This document shows, one piece after another, positions 52,353-60,589 of a DNA stretch of 64,000 nt. Every line of letters starts with the position of its first letter. Position 1 is the stretch's first letter. The stretch is from JBBSBL01 sp038251325 (GTDB lineage Bacteria; Actinomycetota; Thermoleophilia; Solirubrobacterales; Solirubrobacteraceae). A program made the translations under genes and the position numbers. The notes beneath the pieces are model-generated. The model did not search any database, had not been told where the DNA came from, and saw only the letters and a program-made list of their open reading frames with translations. The stretch covers positions 1 through 64,000 of the forward strand of contig JBBSBL010000005.1 in NCBI GenBank assembly GCA_038251325.1. Reading direction: 5' to 3'.

Positions 52353-52358
52353 TAGACT
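52353..52358 (+). promoter_or_regulatory. -10 box TAGACT for prs, 10 nt before ATG
   Basis: TAGACT precedes ATG 52369 by 10 nt, so prs can be transcribed separately from glmU despite the 50-nt gap. Confidence 0.5.
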
Positions 52359-52368
52359 CGCCGCGGCG

Positions 52369-53388
52369 ATGAGCACGCTCGAGCCCCGTCCGGTCCAGAC
52401 CCACCTGGACATCGGCTACGACAAGCGGCTCATGCTCTTCTCCGGCCGCGCGAACCCGGCGCTGGCCGGCCGGATCGCCGGCAAGCTCGGCGTCGAGCTC
52501 GGCGGGGTGACGCTCAGGACATTCTCCAACGGCGAGGTCTACTGCCGCTACGAGGAGTCGATCCGCGGCGCGGACGTGTTCATCGTCCAGCCGATCTGCG
52601 GCAACCCGGCGCTGGGCCTGAGCGCGAACGACGCGCTGATGGAGCTGCTGGTGATGATCGACGCGGCCATCGGCGGCTCGGCGCACCGCGTGATCGCCGT
52701 CACCCCGTGGTACGGGTACTCCCGCCAGGACAAGAAGTCCGCGCCGCGCGAGCCGATCACCGCGCGACTCGTGGCGCGGATGCTCGAGGGCGCGGGGGTG
52801 GACCGCATCCTCACGATGGATCTCCACAGCGGCCAGATCCAGGGCTTCTTCCAGAAGCCGATGGACCACATGACGGCCCTCTTCATGCTCACCCAGTACT
52901 TCGCCGACCAGGGGCTCGAGGATCTCGTCGTCGTCGCGCCGGACGCCGGTCGCGTGAAGCTGAACAAGAAGTTCGCCGCGAAGATCGGCGCCGAGCTGGC
53001 GATCCTCAACAAGGAGCGCCCGGCCCAGCAGGTCGCCGAGATCGGCTACGTGATCGGCGACGTCAAGGGCCGCACCGCGCTCATCGTCGACGACCTGATC
53101 GACACCGCCGGCACGCTGCGGGCGGCCGCGCAGACCGTGCTCGACGAGGGCGCGGCGCGGGTCTACGCCGCTGCCACGCACGGCGTCTTCTCAGGCAACG
53201 CGTGGGAGAACCTCGCCGCCGCCGGCTTCGAGGAGATCGTCGTGACCGACACGATCCCGCTGCGCGAGGGCGCGCTCGACAACGTTCGCGTCCTCTCGTG
53301 CGCCGAGCTCCTGACGAACTCGATCCGCCAGATCTTCACCGACGGCTCGGTGTCCGAGGTCTTCGGCGGCGAGAACCAGCTCTTCTGA
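52369..53388 (+). CDS. prs: Ribose-phosphate pyrophosphokinase
   Basis: 339 aa. LMLFSGRANPALAGRIAGKLGVELGG is the start. VTPWYGYSRQDKKSAPREPITARLVA is the flexible loop/ATP region. TMDLHSGQIQGFF is family-conserved, and ALIVDDLIDTAGTL is the PRPP-binding loop. It makes PRPP for nucleotide, His and Trp synthesis. ATG 52369 is chosen over an in-frame upstream GTG because the -10 box would otherwise be coding. Confidence 0.95.
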   Translation: MSTLEPRPVQTHLDIGYDKRLMLFSGRANPALAGRIAGKLGVELGGVTLRTFSNGEVYCRYEESIRGADVFIVQPICGNPALGLSANDALMELLVMIDAAIGGSAHRVIAVTPWYGYSRQDKKSAPREPITARLVARMLEGAGVDRILTMDLHSGQIQGFFQKPMDHMTALFMLTQYFADQGLEDLVVVAPDAGRVKLNKKFAAKIGAELAILNKERPAQQVAEIGYVIGDVKGRTALIVDDLIDTAGTLRAAAQTVLDEGAARVYAAATHGVFSGNAWENLAAAGFEEIVVTDTIPLREGALDNVRVLSCAELLTNSIRQIFTDGSVSEVFGGENQLF

Positions 53389-53396
53389 GCGCCGGC

Positions 53397-53732
53397 GTGT
53401 CCTCCGGCGATGCCCGGCGCCTGGAGGACCTGCTCGGGCTGAGCGACGACGAGCTCTGCGCCGCGCTCGACGCGGATCCGCTGACACTGCTCTCCGGCCA
53501 GCTCGACCACCGGCCGCAGCTCGGCATCCTGCTCGCGCTCCTCGCTGACGCGGAGGAGCGCGCCGGCGCGCCCGTCCTGCGCCGCTGGGTGCGCGCCGCC
53601 GGGCCGGCCGGCCGGCCGGTCGACCTGCTCACCGCGCGCGACTTCCCGGCGTTCGAGGACGCGCTCGGCACGCTGGCCGAGCGCGGGTTCGTGCTGCGCG
53701 GCGGAGGCGGCGAGCGACGCGGGGCGAGCTGA
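53397..53732 (+). CDS. Small conserved-looking protein, unknown function
   Basis: 111 aa, predicted mainly alpha-helical and acidic (DARRLEDLLGLSDDELCAALDADPLTLLSGQL). GTG starts 8 nt after the prs stop, so it is likely cotranscribed. A Gly/Arg tail (RGGGGERRGAS) closes it. No motif is recognised. Codon use matches the neighbours. Confidence 0.62.
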   Translation: MSSGDARRLEDLLGLSDDELCAALDADPLTLLSGQLDHRPQLGILLALLADAEERAGAPVLRRWVRAAGPAGRPVDLLTARDFPAFEDALGTLAERGFVLRGGGGERRGAS

Positions 53733-53747
53733 GCCGGTCGCGCTCAG
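53729..53747. terminator. Hairpin between convergent genes
   Basis: CTGAGC (53729-53734) pairs with GCTCAG (53742-53747) over a 7-nt loop, spanning the stops of the 53397 gene and of the convergent hydrolase. Confidence 0.45.
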
Positions 53748-54667
53748 GCCGCCGCTGCCTGGCCGCCGCCGGCCTGCGCGGTGTCGGCCAGGAAGCCGCC
53801 GATCGCCTCGGCGAGGCGAGCGGGCTGGTCCTCCATCACGAAGGTCCGGGCGCCGGGGATGCTGACGGCGCGGGCGTGCGGGAACGCGGCGACGAGCCGT
53901 CGCGCCAGCGCGGGGCGGAAGACGATGTCGTCCGCGCCCCACGCGACGAGCACCGGGCCCTCGTAGGCGCCGAACTGCTCGGCGGCCGCCTGGGTGTGGC
54001 GGGCGCTCACCCCGCGCGCGAAGCGCACGAGATCCCGCCGCGTCGCCGGGCGCCGCGCCGCCGCCATCCAGCGATCGGTTACCGCGTGGGGGATCGCCTC
54101 GTGGGTCAGCAGCCCGAACGCGATCGGGAGCCGGCGCAGGGCGCGGATCCGCATCGGCTCGAGCGCGAGCCGCGCCGTCGGCCCGGTGGACGCGGCCCAG
54201 AAGAGGGGCTTCACCACGGCGGGCGGGAAGGCCTCGAAGGCGTCGCAGTTGGTGAGCACCAGCCGTGCGACCCGTTCGGGATGTCGGGCCAGGAGCACCT
54301 GGCTCATGGCGCCGCCCGTGTCGTTGGCCACGACGGTGACGCGCGGCGTCCCCAGCGCGTCGAGCAGCGCCGCGAGGAGCTCGGCGACGCCGGGCGGGTC
54401 CAGGGCGGTGCTCGCCGGCATCGGCACGACGTGCGCGCCGAGCGGGAGGTCGGGGACGAGGCAGCGGTGCCCGGCGGCGGCGAGCGGCGGCACCACGCCG
54501 CGCCAGAGCGCGCCGTCGACCAGGGCGCCATGGACGAAGAGCAGCGGGTCGCCGCCCCCGGGTCCGGACTCCCGGACGCGGAGCGTCCCGAGCGGCGTCG
54601 ACACGTCGCGCGCGGGGCCGAGGGCGGCGTCGAGCTCGCGGTCGAGGGCGGTGGGGGCGGTGGTCAT
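53744..54667 (-). CDS. Alpha/beta hydrolase
   Basis: 307 aa. LLFVHGALVDGALWRGVVPPLAAAGHRCLVPDLP is the oxyanion segment. The nucleophile-elbow position reads VVANDTGGAMSQVLLARHPE: an Asp replaces Ser, as in haloalkane dehalogenase-like enzymes. VAWGADDIVFRPALARRL and a late PGARTFVMEDQP supply the acid and the expected base region. Dehalogenase- or epoxide-hydrolase-like chemistry is therefore more likely than esterase. ATG 54667 follows GGGAGAACG. It is divergent from and probably controlled by the adjacent TetR gene. Confidence 0.85.
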   Translation of the reverse strand: MTTAPTALDRELDAALGPARDVSTPLGTLRVRESGPGGGDPLLFVHGALVDGALWRGVVPPLAAAGHRCLVPDLPLGAHVVPMPASTALDPPGVAELLAALLDALGTPRVTVVANDTGGAMSQVLLARHPERVARLVLTNCDAFEAFPPAVVKPLFWAASTGPTARLALEPMRIRALRRLPIAFGLLTHEAIPHAVTDRWMAAARRPATRRDLVRFARGVSARHTQAAAEQFGAYEGPVLVAWGADDIVFRPALARRLVAAFPHARAVSIPGARTFVMEDQPARLAEAIGGFLADTAQAGGGQAAAA

Positions 54668-54694
54668 GAGCGTTCTCCCGATCCGGGGGTTGCG

Positions 54695-54729
54695 TACAGG
54701 CAATCTGTATCTAACATACAATCAGTATG
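54695..54729. promoter_or_regulatory. Two inverted repeats, likely TetR operators
   Basis: TACAG-n5-CTGTA (54695-54709) and CATAC-n5-GTATG (54715-54729) have identical 5-5-5 architecture with centres 20 bp apart, about two helical turns. The second covers the tetR start codon. The stretch is strikingly AT-rich for this genome. Confidence 0.6.
54712..54717 (+). promoter_or_regulatory. -10 box TAACAT for the tetR gene, 9 nt before ATG
   Basis: TAACAT lies between the two operator-like repeats, so binding at either would block it. No Shine-Dalgarno is present. Confidence 0.45.
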
Positions 54730-55380
54730 ACTGTCAACCGTAAGGCCGACCCCCCGAGCCGCCAGGCGGCGCAGTCCGCCGCGACGCGGGCCGAGCTCGT
54801 GGCCACTGCCCGCCAGCGCTTCGGCGCACAGGGCTACGCCGGCGTCGGGACGGAGGAGATCGTCCGCGCGGCCGGGATGACGCGCGGCGCGCTCTACCAC
54901 CACTTCGCCGACAAGCGGGACCTCTTCGCCGCCGTCTACGAGGATCTCGAGCGCGAGCTGGTCGAGGAGCTCGGCGCCATCGCGGCCGGGGCCCGCGACC
55001 CGGCGCACGCGCTGCGGCTCGGCGCGGGCGCCTTCCTCGACGCCTGCCTGGACCCGGCGACCCAGCGCATCGTGCTGATCGACGCCCCCGCCGTGCTCGG
55101 GTACGAGCGCTGGCGGGAGATCGCCGAGCGCTACGGCCTCGGCATCATCGAGGCCACGCTCGCCGCGGCGGTCGAGGCGGGCCAGCTCCCGCCCCAGCCG
55201 GTCAAGCCGCTCGCCCACATGCTGCTCGGCGCACTCGACGAGGCCGGGCTGTTCGTCGCCCGCGCCGATGACGTCGCCGCCGCGCGCGCCGAGGTCGGCA
55301 GGTCGCTCGACCGGTTGCTCGACGCGCTGCTCGCGAGACCGCCCGCGGGCCGCGGCCGACGGGCGGCCCGCCGCCGCTGA
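54727..55380 (+). CDS. TetR family transcriptional regulator
   Basis: 217 aa. The helix-turn-helix reads GVGTEEIVRAAGMTRGALYHHFADKRDLFAAVYEDLE (about 40-76). The C-terminal ligand domain matches the TetR_C group with YERWREIAERYGLGIIEATL. The divergent hydrolase and the paired inverted repeats in the 59-bp gap make it the probable repressor of both genes. The inducer may be a hydrolase substrate; this is inference. Confidence 0.91.
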   Translation: MTVNRKADPPSRQAAQSAATRAELVATARQRFGAQGYAGVGTEEIVRAAGMTRGALYHHFADKRDLFAAVYEDLERELVEELGAIAAGARDPAHALRLGAGAFLDACLDPATQRIVLIDAPAVLGYERWREIAERYGLGIIEATLAAAVEAGQLPPQPVKPLAHMLLGALDEAGLFVARADDVAAARAEVGRSLDRLLDALLARPPAGRGRRAARRR

Positions 55381-55381
55381 G

Positions 55382-55726
55382 CTACCGCTTCAGCGTCTTC
55401 TCCAGCTTCTTGGCCGCCTTCTCGGCGTCCTTGCGGCTTTCCTCGGCCTGCTTCTCGGCGCGCGTCTTCTCCGGCCAGACCCCGAAGAAGCGGTGGAAGC
55501 CCGACGCCGTCCCGCGCTGGACGACCGCTTTGGTGGCGGCGAAGGTCGCGCCCTCGAGCGCGGCGGCGGCCACGACCTTGGTCACCGTGGCCTCGCCGCT
55601 GCGTGGCTTTGGTGGGCCGGACTCGTCGGCCGCCGCGGCCCAGAGCCGGTCGAACAGCTTGCGCGACAGCATCCCGGCGACGAGCCCCGCGGCGATCCCG
55701 ACCGGCGTGTAGAGGGCCTTGCGCAC
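55382..55726 (-). CDS. DUF4235-like membrane-associated protein
   Basis: 114 aa from GTG 55726. YTPVGIAAGLVAGMLSRKLFDRLWAA is a hydrophobic N-terminal segment, followed by VTKVVAAAALEGATFAATKAVVQRG, the DUF4235 pattern. A C-terminal Lys/Glu-rich coiled tail (RAEKQAEESRKDAEKAAKKLEKTLKR) follows. TAAGCT lies 7 nt before GTG. An upstream in-frame ATG (55891) gives 55 extra low-information residues and is less likely. Function unknown. Confidence 0.72.
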   Translation of the reverse strand: MRKALYTPVGIAAGLVAGMLSRKLFDRLWAAAADESGPPKPRSGEATVTKVVAAAALEGATFAATKAVVQRGTASGFHRFFGVWPEKTRAEKQAEESRKDAEKAAKKLEKTLKR

Positions 55727-55733
55727 GCCGGGC

Positions 55734-55739
55734 AGCTTA
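55734..55739 (-). promoter_or_regulatory. -10 box TAAGCT for the DUF4235-like gene, 7 nt before GTG
   Basis: On the minus strand TAAGCT, seven bases, GTG 55726. It selects this start over the longer open frame. Confidence 0.5.
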
Positions 55740-55799
55740 CCCGGGCCGCGGGGGCGGGAACCGCGCCGCTCGGCGCTCGGCCCGCCATGATGCCCCGCC

Positions 55800-56261
55800 G
55801 TGTCCCGCCCGGCCCGCATCGCCCTGATCGTCACTGCCGCCGTGCTCTTCCTGCTCGCCAGCGCCGGCGTCGCGCGCGTGCTCAGCGCCAACGCCGCGGA
55901 ACGGAGCGAGGTCGAGCGTCTCGTCGCGGCGCAGGCCGCGGGGAACGTCGGCGCGGCGGCCGCTGCCGTCCCCGGCTGCCGGGAGGAGCCGGCCTGCGTG
56001 GCGCGGACGCGCGCGATCGTGCGCCGCGTCGCGACGCCGGGGGGCGCGGTCCGGATCCTGCGCCTGGATCCCTCGACGACCGTGGCGTTGGGCGCGACGA
56101 CCGGGACCGCGCGCGTCGCCTGGAAGGCCGGGTCGCGGCTGCCGTTCGTCCAGTGCGTCCGGGTGGAGCGCGAGGGCGATCTCGTGTCCGGGTTTACCGT
56201 GCGCCTGCGGCGCGTCGGAGCGCCGATCCCCCGCCAGTCCGCCTGTCCCGCGCGGTTCTAG
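55800..56261 (+). CDS. Membrane-anchored protein of unknown function
   Basis: 153 aa. An N-terminal hydrophobic segment (ARIALIVTAAVLFLLASAGVARVL) is an anchor or signal. The rest is a small extracytoplasmic domain with three cysteines (GCREEPACVARTR, FVQCVRVER) that may form disulfides, plus a C-terminal Cys. GTG start. I do not recognise a family. Confidence 0.66.
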   Translation: MSRPARIALIVTAAVLFLLASAGVARVLSANAAERSEVERLVAAQAAGNVGAAAAAVPGCREEPACVARTRAIVRRVATPGGAVRILRLDPSTTVALGATTGTARVAWKAGSRLPFVQCVRVEREGDLVSGFTVRLRRVGAPIPRQSACPARF

Positions 56262-56331
56262 CCCCCGGCCCCGCCACCGGCCGGGCGATCGCCGCGCCAC
56301 CGAACCTGCGGGGTCCGACGCGACTTGTGCC

Positions 56332-56337
56332 TACCCT
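56332..56337 (+). promoter_or_regulatory. -10 box TACCCT for the GH2 gene, 10 nt before ATG
   Basis: TACCCT, GCCTCCTTCG, ATG 56348, with no ribosome binding site. Confidence 0.5.
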
Positions 56338-56347
56338 GCCTCCTTCG

Positions 56348-58321
56348 ATGTCGCGCCTGATGCGGACCCCTCGCCATGCCCTCCCCGTGCTCGGCGCCCT
56401 TGCGCTGGCGCTCGCCTGCGTGGCGCCGGCGCCGGCCCCGGCGGCCACGCCCCCGAGCCTCCAGCCGAGCGTGCCGCGGAAGGGCCCGCTCTTCGTCGAC
56501 GGCCCCGACGGTCGTCGGCTGCTCGACGGCACCTGGCTCTTCCGCCGCGACGACGCTCGGACCGGCACGCAGGGCCGCTGGTATGCGCAGCGCGACAGCG
56601 TGGGGTGGTCGCCCGTCACCGTGCCGAACGCGTGGAACGCGAACGACGACTCGCCGGCGAGCTTCGCCGGGGGCTTCGCCTGGTACCGCAAGGACTTCCG
56701 CCTCCCGGACGCTCGCGCCGCGCTGCGCTGGGCGGTGCGCTTCCAGACGGTCAACTACCGCGCGCAGGTCTGGCTCAACGGGCGCTCGATCGGCTCGCAC
56801 ATCGGCGCCTACACGGCGTTCGACCTGCCGCTGAACGGCGTGTCGCGGCGCGGGGTGAACCGCCTCGTGGTGCGGGTGGACAACCGCCGCGTGTCGGAGT
56901 CGCTCGTGCTGCCGGAGGCCTTCGACACCGGCGGCCAGCCCGCCGGCGGGTGGTGGAACTACGGCGGTCTCCTGCGCGAGGTCTACCTGCGCCGGATCGA
57001 CCGCCTCGACGTCGGCCCGGTCGCCGTGCGCACCAACCTGCCCCGGCCCAGCGGGGCGGCGACCCTGGACTTCGAGGCGAAGGTCCACAACGTCACCACG
57101 GTCGCCCAGCGCGCGCGCGTGACCGCGCGGCTGGGCCGCGCCACCCTCACGCTCGGCCCGGAGCAGGTCGTCTCGGCGGGCGGGACCGCGACGTTCACCG
57201 GCACCCTGCGCGTCGCGCGCCCGCGCCTGTGGTGGCCCGGTCGCCCCTACCTCTACCGGACCCGGATCGCCGCCTCCGCCGCGCCCGCCGGCGCGCGGCT
57301 CGGCACGCGGGCGGCGCGGCGCACCCCGGCCGGCGGCTACAACCTGCTCACCGGGATCCGCACGGTCAAGGTCGACGGCCGCGGCCGCCTGCTGGTCAAC
57401 GGGCGGGTGGCGCGGCTGCGCGGCGCCGCGATCCACGAGGACTCCCGCGGGATCGGCGGCGCCACCGACATCGCCTACCGCCGGCGGACCCTGGGGTTCC
57501 TGCGGGATCTCGGCGGCAACGTCCTGCGCGCCCACTACCCGCTGCACCCGCAGCTCCTCGAGCTCGCCGACCGCGCCGGGGTGCTCGTCTGGAGCGAGAT
57601 CCCGGCCTACCAGATCGACGAGGACCGGCTCGGCAACGTCGCGCTGCGCGCTGTCCTCCACCAGACGCTGGCCACCGAGATCGACGACCTGCGCAACCAC
57701 CCGTCGATCTTCACCTGGTCGATCGCCAACGAGCTCTCTCCGGCGGTCGGCGCCAACCAGGCCGCCTACATCCGCGAGTCCGCCGCGATCGCGCGCCAGG
57801 AGGACCCGACCCGGCCCGTCGGGCTCGCCGTCGCCGGGACGACGACCGCCGGCTGCCAGCCGAGCTATGCGCCGCTCGACATCATCGGCCTGAACGACTA
57901 CTTCGGCTGGTACACCGGCCCGGACGGCGCGATCGCCGATCGCGAGCTGCTCGGCCCGTTCCTCGACTCGATGCGGCGCTGCTACCCGCGCAAGGCGCTG
58001 ATCATGACCGAGTTCGGCGCCGAGGCGAACCGCGACGGCCCCGTCGAGGAGCGCGGCACCTACGCCTTCCAGAACGACTTCATCACCTACCACCTGAGCG
58101 CCTATGACGCCCGGCCGTGGCTCTCCGGGGCGATCTACTGGACGCTGCAGGAGTTCAAGATCCGCCCCGACTGGGACGGCGGCAACCCCTGGGCCACGCC
58201 GCCGCTGCACCAGAAGGGGGTCGTGACCTACGACGGCGTGCGCAAACCCGGCTTCGCCGTCCTGGCCGCGCGCTACCGCGCGACGCCGCTCCTCACGCCG
58301 GCGCTCCGGGCGCGCCGCTAG
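56348..58321 (+). CDS. Secreted glycoside hydrolase family 2 (beta-glucuronidase/galactosidase-like)
   Basis: 657 aa. A signal peptide (LPVLGALALALACVAPAPAPAA) is followed by the GH2 sugar-binding jelly roll (FAWYRKDFRLPD, VWLNGRSIGSHIGAYTAFDLPLN), an Ig-like domain and the TIM barrel. The acid/base is E462 in SIANELSP and the nucleophile E555 in IMTEFGAEA. LRAHYPLHPQLLELADRAGVLVWSEIPAY is typical of beta-glucuronidases. It acts on beta-glycosides outside the cell; specificity is unproven. It is a single gene with its own leaderless-type promoter. Confidence 0.91.
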   Translation: MSRLMRTPRHALPVLGALALALACVAPAPAPAATPPSLQPSVPRKGPLFVDGPDGRRLLDGTWLFRRDDARTGTQGRWYAQRDSVGWSPVTVPNAWNANDDSPASFAGGFAWYRKDFRLPDARAALRWAVRFQTVNYRAQVWLNGRSIGSHIGAYTAFDLPLNGVSRRGVNRLVVRVDNRRVSESLVLPEAFDTGGQPAGGWWNYGGLLREVYLRRIDRLDVGPVAVRTNLPRPSGAATLDFEAKVHNVTTVAQRARVTARLGRATLTLGPEQVVSAGGTATFTGTLRVARPRLWWPGRPYLYRTRIAASAAPAGARLGTRAARRTPAGGYNLLTGIRTVKVDGRGRLLVNGRVARLRGAAIHEDSRGIGGATDIAYRRRTLGFLRDLGGNVLRAHYPLHPQLLELADRAGVLVWSEIPAYQIDEDRLGNVALRAVLHQTLATEIDDLRNHPSIFTWSIANELSPAVGANQAAYIRESAAIARQEDPTRPVGLAVAGTTTAGCQPSYAPLDIIGLNDYFGWYTGPDGAIADRELLGPFLDSMRRCYPRKALIMTEFGAEANRDGPVEERGTYAFQNDFITYHLSAYDARPWLSGAIYWTLQEFKIRPDWDGGNPWATPPLHQKGVVTYDGVRKPGFAVLAARYRATPLLTPALRARR

Positions 58322-58328
58322 GCGGCCG

Positions 58329-59111
58329 GTGGTCGACGAGCTGTCGCCGCAGGAGCCGTCGCACGGCGCGCCGCCCCGCACCGCCGACGAGGAGATCATC
58401 GGCGCGAACGCCCCGCTCGTCGCGGCGACGCTCGACGACGAGCGGCGGATCGAGCGCGTCAGCCGGGAGCTGCGCCAGGGGTTCACGGCGCTCGCCGACA
58501 TCGGGCCCGCGGTGTCGATCTTCGGGTCCGCGCGGGTCGCGGAGGACGCGCCGGAGTACGACCGGGCCCGTGAGCTCGCGAGGCGCCTGGGCGAGGCGGG
58601 CTTCGCGATCATCACCGGGGGCGGACCGGGGGCGATGGAGGCCGCCAACCGCGGCGCCCGCGACGCCGGCGCGCGCTCGGTGGGCCTCAACATCGAGCTC
58701 CCCTTCGAGCAGGCGCCCAACCCGTACGCCGACCTCGCGCTGGAGTTCCACTACTTCTTCACGCGCAAGCTCATGTTCGTCCGCTACGCCTGCGCGTTCG
58801 TCGTGATGCCCGGCGGCTTCGGCACGCTCGACGAGCTCTTCGAGGCGCTGACACTGGTGCAGACCGGCAAGGCGCGTCACTTCCCGGTCGTGCTCGTCGG
58901 CCGCGAGCACTGGACGGGGCTCACCGACTGGATCGGCGAGCGGCTGGCGTCCGGCGGGTACATCTCACGCCAAGACCTCGGCCTCGTCCGGGTGACCGAC
59001 GACGACGACGAGGTCGTCGGCCTCCTCCGGCATGGCGCCGAGCTTCAGGGCCTGGCGCCGGCGCCGCCTCCGCCTCCGCCTCCGCCGCCGAGCGGCACCG
59101 GATCGGGGTAG
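58329..59111 (+). CDS. LOG/TIGR00730-family nucleotide phosphoribohydrolase-like protein
   Basis: 260 aa. The signature GGGPGAMEAANRGA and PGGFGTLDELFEALTLVQ are complete. FGSARVAEDAPEYDRARELARRLGEAGFAIITGG starts the Rossmann-like domain. The family hydrolyses cytokinin-type or other nucleoside monophosphates to base and ribose phosphate. It is often misannotated as lysine decarboxylase. An N-terminal extension of about 60 residues and a poly-Pro tail (PPPPPPPPP) are unusual. The tail overlaps the 3' end of the minus-strand PLD gene. Confidence 0.87.
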   Translation: MVDELSPQEPSHGAPPRTADEEIIGANAPLVAATLDDERRIERVSRELRQGFTALADIGPAVSIFGSARVAEDAPEYDRARELARRLGEAGFAIITGGGPGAMEAANRGARDAGARSVGLNIELPFEQAPNPYADLALEFHYFFTRKLMFVRYACAFVVMPGGFGTLDELFEALTLVQTGKARHFPVVLVGREHWTGLTDWIGERLASGGYISRQDLGLVRVTDDDDEVVGLLRHGAELQGLAPAPPPPPPPPPSGTGSG

Positions 59112-60139
59112 CGCGTCCGTACGCAGTCGATGAACGCGGCGAGGCGGTCGGCCAGCGCCGCGTCGCGCACCTCGAGCACGTTCTCGGCGTTGCGCTCCCC
59201 GGAGTGCGAGAGGTTGAAGGACCCCGCGAAGATCGTGTCGTCGGCCACCGTCACTTTCGCGTGCATGAAGTCGCGCACGCTGTCGGGCCGGTAGGGCGTC
59301 GAGCGTTTGCCCGAGAAGTCCCCCGAGCCGAGGATCGCGCGCAGCGACGGGATCTTCCAGTGGGCGTGGGGGTTCTCGGCCCACTGGTCGAGCACGCGCG
59401 CCGCCTGGGTCGCGTCGACCACGCCGGCGAGGTCCACGCGCCGGTCGGCGACCATCTCGGCGAGCGTGCCGAGGATCGGGCCGGCGGTGAGGACCGGCGA
59501 GGCGATCCGGACCCGCGTGCGGGCGCGGCCGATCGCCGTGGCGATCCGTTGGGAGAGCTCGGGCCCGCGCGCGGGCGAGAACCAGGCCCGGGCCACGGCG
59601 GCCCCGACCTCGACCGGCTTGGGCTCGACGTCGCCGCTGTCCTCCACCCGGCGCGTCGTCCAGAGCTGCTCGAACGTCGTGGTGTAGGCCTCCGCGATCC
59701 CCGGCGCCGCCTCCGCCACGACGATCACGTTCTCCTGCTGCTCCCACGAGTCGAGGGTCCAGTTCGTCGAGCCGGACCACACGTCGGCGCCATCGCGCAC
59801 GACGAACTTGTGGTGCATGAGATCGGGCTCCCCGGGGATCGCCCGCGTCGCGAACGGGAGCGCCTCGACCCGCGCGGGGTCGGTGAGCGGCGGCGCCAGC
59901 CCGCCGGGGCGGTCCGCGTCGTGGTCGTCGACGTTGTAGGCGAGGCGGACGGCCACCCCGCGGTCCTTCGCGTCGCGCAGCGCGCCGGCCACGGCGTCGC
60001 CGACGGCGCCCGGGAGACGCACGTCGTAGAGCGCGAGGTCGAGCGAGCGGTGGGCGCCGGCCAGGAAGGCCGTCACCGCGGCGCCGATCTCCTCGGCGCG
60101 CTGGCCGCCCTGGACCAGGGTGCGGACGGTGATCGCCAC
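59045..60139 (-). CDS. Phospholipase D-like protein with two HKD motifs
   Basis: 364 aa. The first HKD motif is H109-x-K111-x4-D116 with WSGSTNWT, and the second is HAKVTVADDTIFAGSFNLS near residue 293. No signal peptide is seen, so a cytosolic nuclease or phosphodiesterase is as likely as a phospholipase. The C-terminal poly-Gly tail is encoded antisense to the poly-Pro tail of the LOG gene over 67 bp. GTG start. Confidence 0.86.
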   Translation of the reverse strand: MAITVRTLVQGGQRAEEIGAAVTAFLAGAHRSLDLALYDVRLPGAVGDAVAGALRDAKDRGVAVRLAYNVDDHDADRPGGLAPPLTDPARVEALPFATRAIPGEPDLMHHKFVVRDGADVWSGSTNWTLDSWEQQENVIVVAEAAPGIAEAYTTTFEQLWTTRRVEDSGDVEPKPVEVGAAVARAWFSPARGPELSQRIATAIGRARTRVRIASPVLTAGPILGTLAEMVADRRVDLAGVVDATQAARVLDQWAENPHAHWKIPSLRAILGSGDFSGKRSTPYRPDSVRDFMHAKVTVADDTIFAGSFNLSHSGERNAENVLEVRDAALADRLAAFIDCVRTRYPDPVPLGGGGGGGGGAGARP

Positions 60140-60148
60140 GGTGGTGCG

Positions 60149-60526
60149 TCAGCTGCGGTCGCGGCCGTGACCCGGGCGGCCGCGCATCGGTCCGGCGGGG
60201 ACGGGCCCGACCGGACGACGGAGGGGCTCGTGGCCCGGGCGGCGGATCGGCCGCTCCGTGCCCACGGTGAGCGGCGCCGGGCCGCGTAGGCGGACCCGGG
60301 CGGGCACGGCGTCGGGAAGCGGCAGACCGCCACCTCGCGGCCGATCGGGCGCGCGCGGCGCGGGCCGGTCGCTGCCTCCTCCGCCACCCTCCTCGCCGTC
60401 GTCGCGCGCGGAGCGCTCGGAGAGCGGGTCGGAGCGCAGACACACGAGGATGAGCGCCGCCGCGAGCACGAGGCCGACGACGTGGAGGGCCCCGACCAGG
60501 ACGACGATCTGCGCGTCCGCCGGCAC
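60149..60526 (-). CDS. Small membrane protein with Arg/Pro-rich tail
   Basis: 125 aa. One transmembrane segment (IVVLVGALHVVGLVLAAALILVCL, about 7-30) is followed by a disordered basic region (SDRPAPRAPDRPRGGGLPLPD, then RRPGHEPLRRPV). TACCCT lies 7 nt before GTG 60526, which supports expression. It precedes the PLD-like gene on the same strand by 9 nt. Function unknown. Confidence 0.6.
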   Translation of the reverse strand: MPADAQIVVLVGALHVVGLVLAAALILVCLRSDPLSERSARDDGEEGGGGGSDRPAPRAPDRPRGGGLPLPDAVPARVRLRGPAPLTVGTERPIRRPGHEPLRRPVGPVPAGPMRGRPGHGRDRS

Positions 60527-60533
60527 GTCGATG

Positions 60534-60539
60534 AGGGTA
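60534..60539 (-). promoter_or_regulatory. -10 box TACCCT for the gene starting at 60526, 7 nt before GTG
   Basis: On the minus strand TACCCT, CATCGAC, GTG. It is back-to-back with the rplY promoter 34 bp away. Confidence 0.5.
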
Positions 60540-60572
60540 TCGCGCCCGGCCGGTCGGCTGGGGCGACTTCGC

Positions 60573-60578
60573 TACCAT
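60573..60578 (+). promoter_or_regulatory. -10 box TACCAT for rplY, 11 nt before ATG
   Basis: TACCAT precedes ATG 60590 by 11 nt, the longest spacing in the leaderless set. Confidence 0.45.
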
Positions 60579-60589
60579 CGTCGCCGCCC

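Noticed and set aside
58329..59111. Lysine decarboxylase
   Set aside because: The GGGPGxMEAA and PGGxGTxxE motifs define LOG-type phosphoribohydrolases; the decarboxylase label is a common misannotation.
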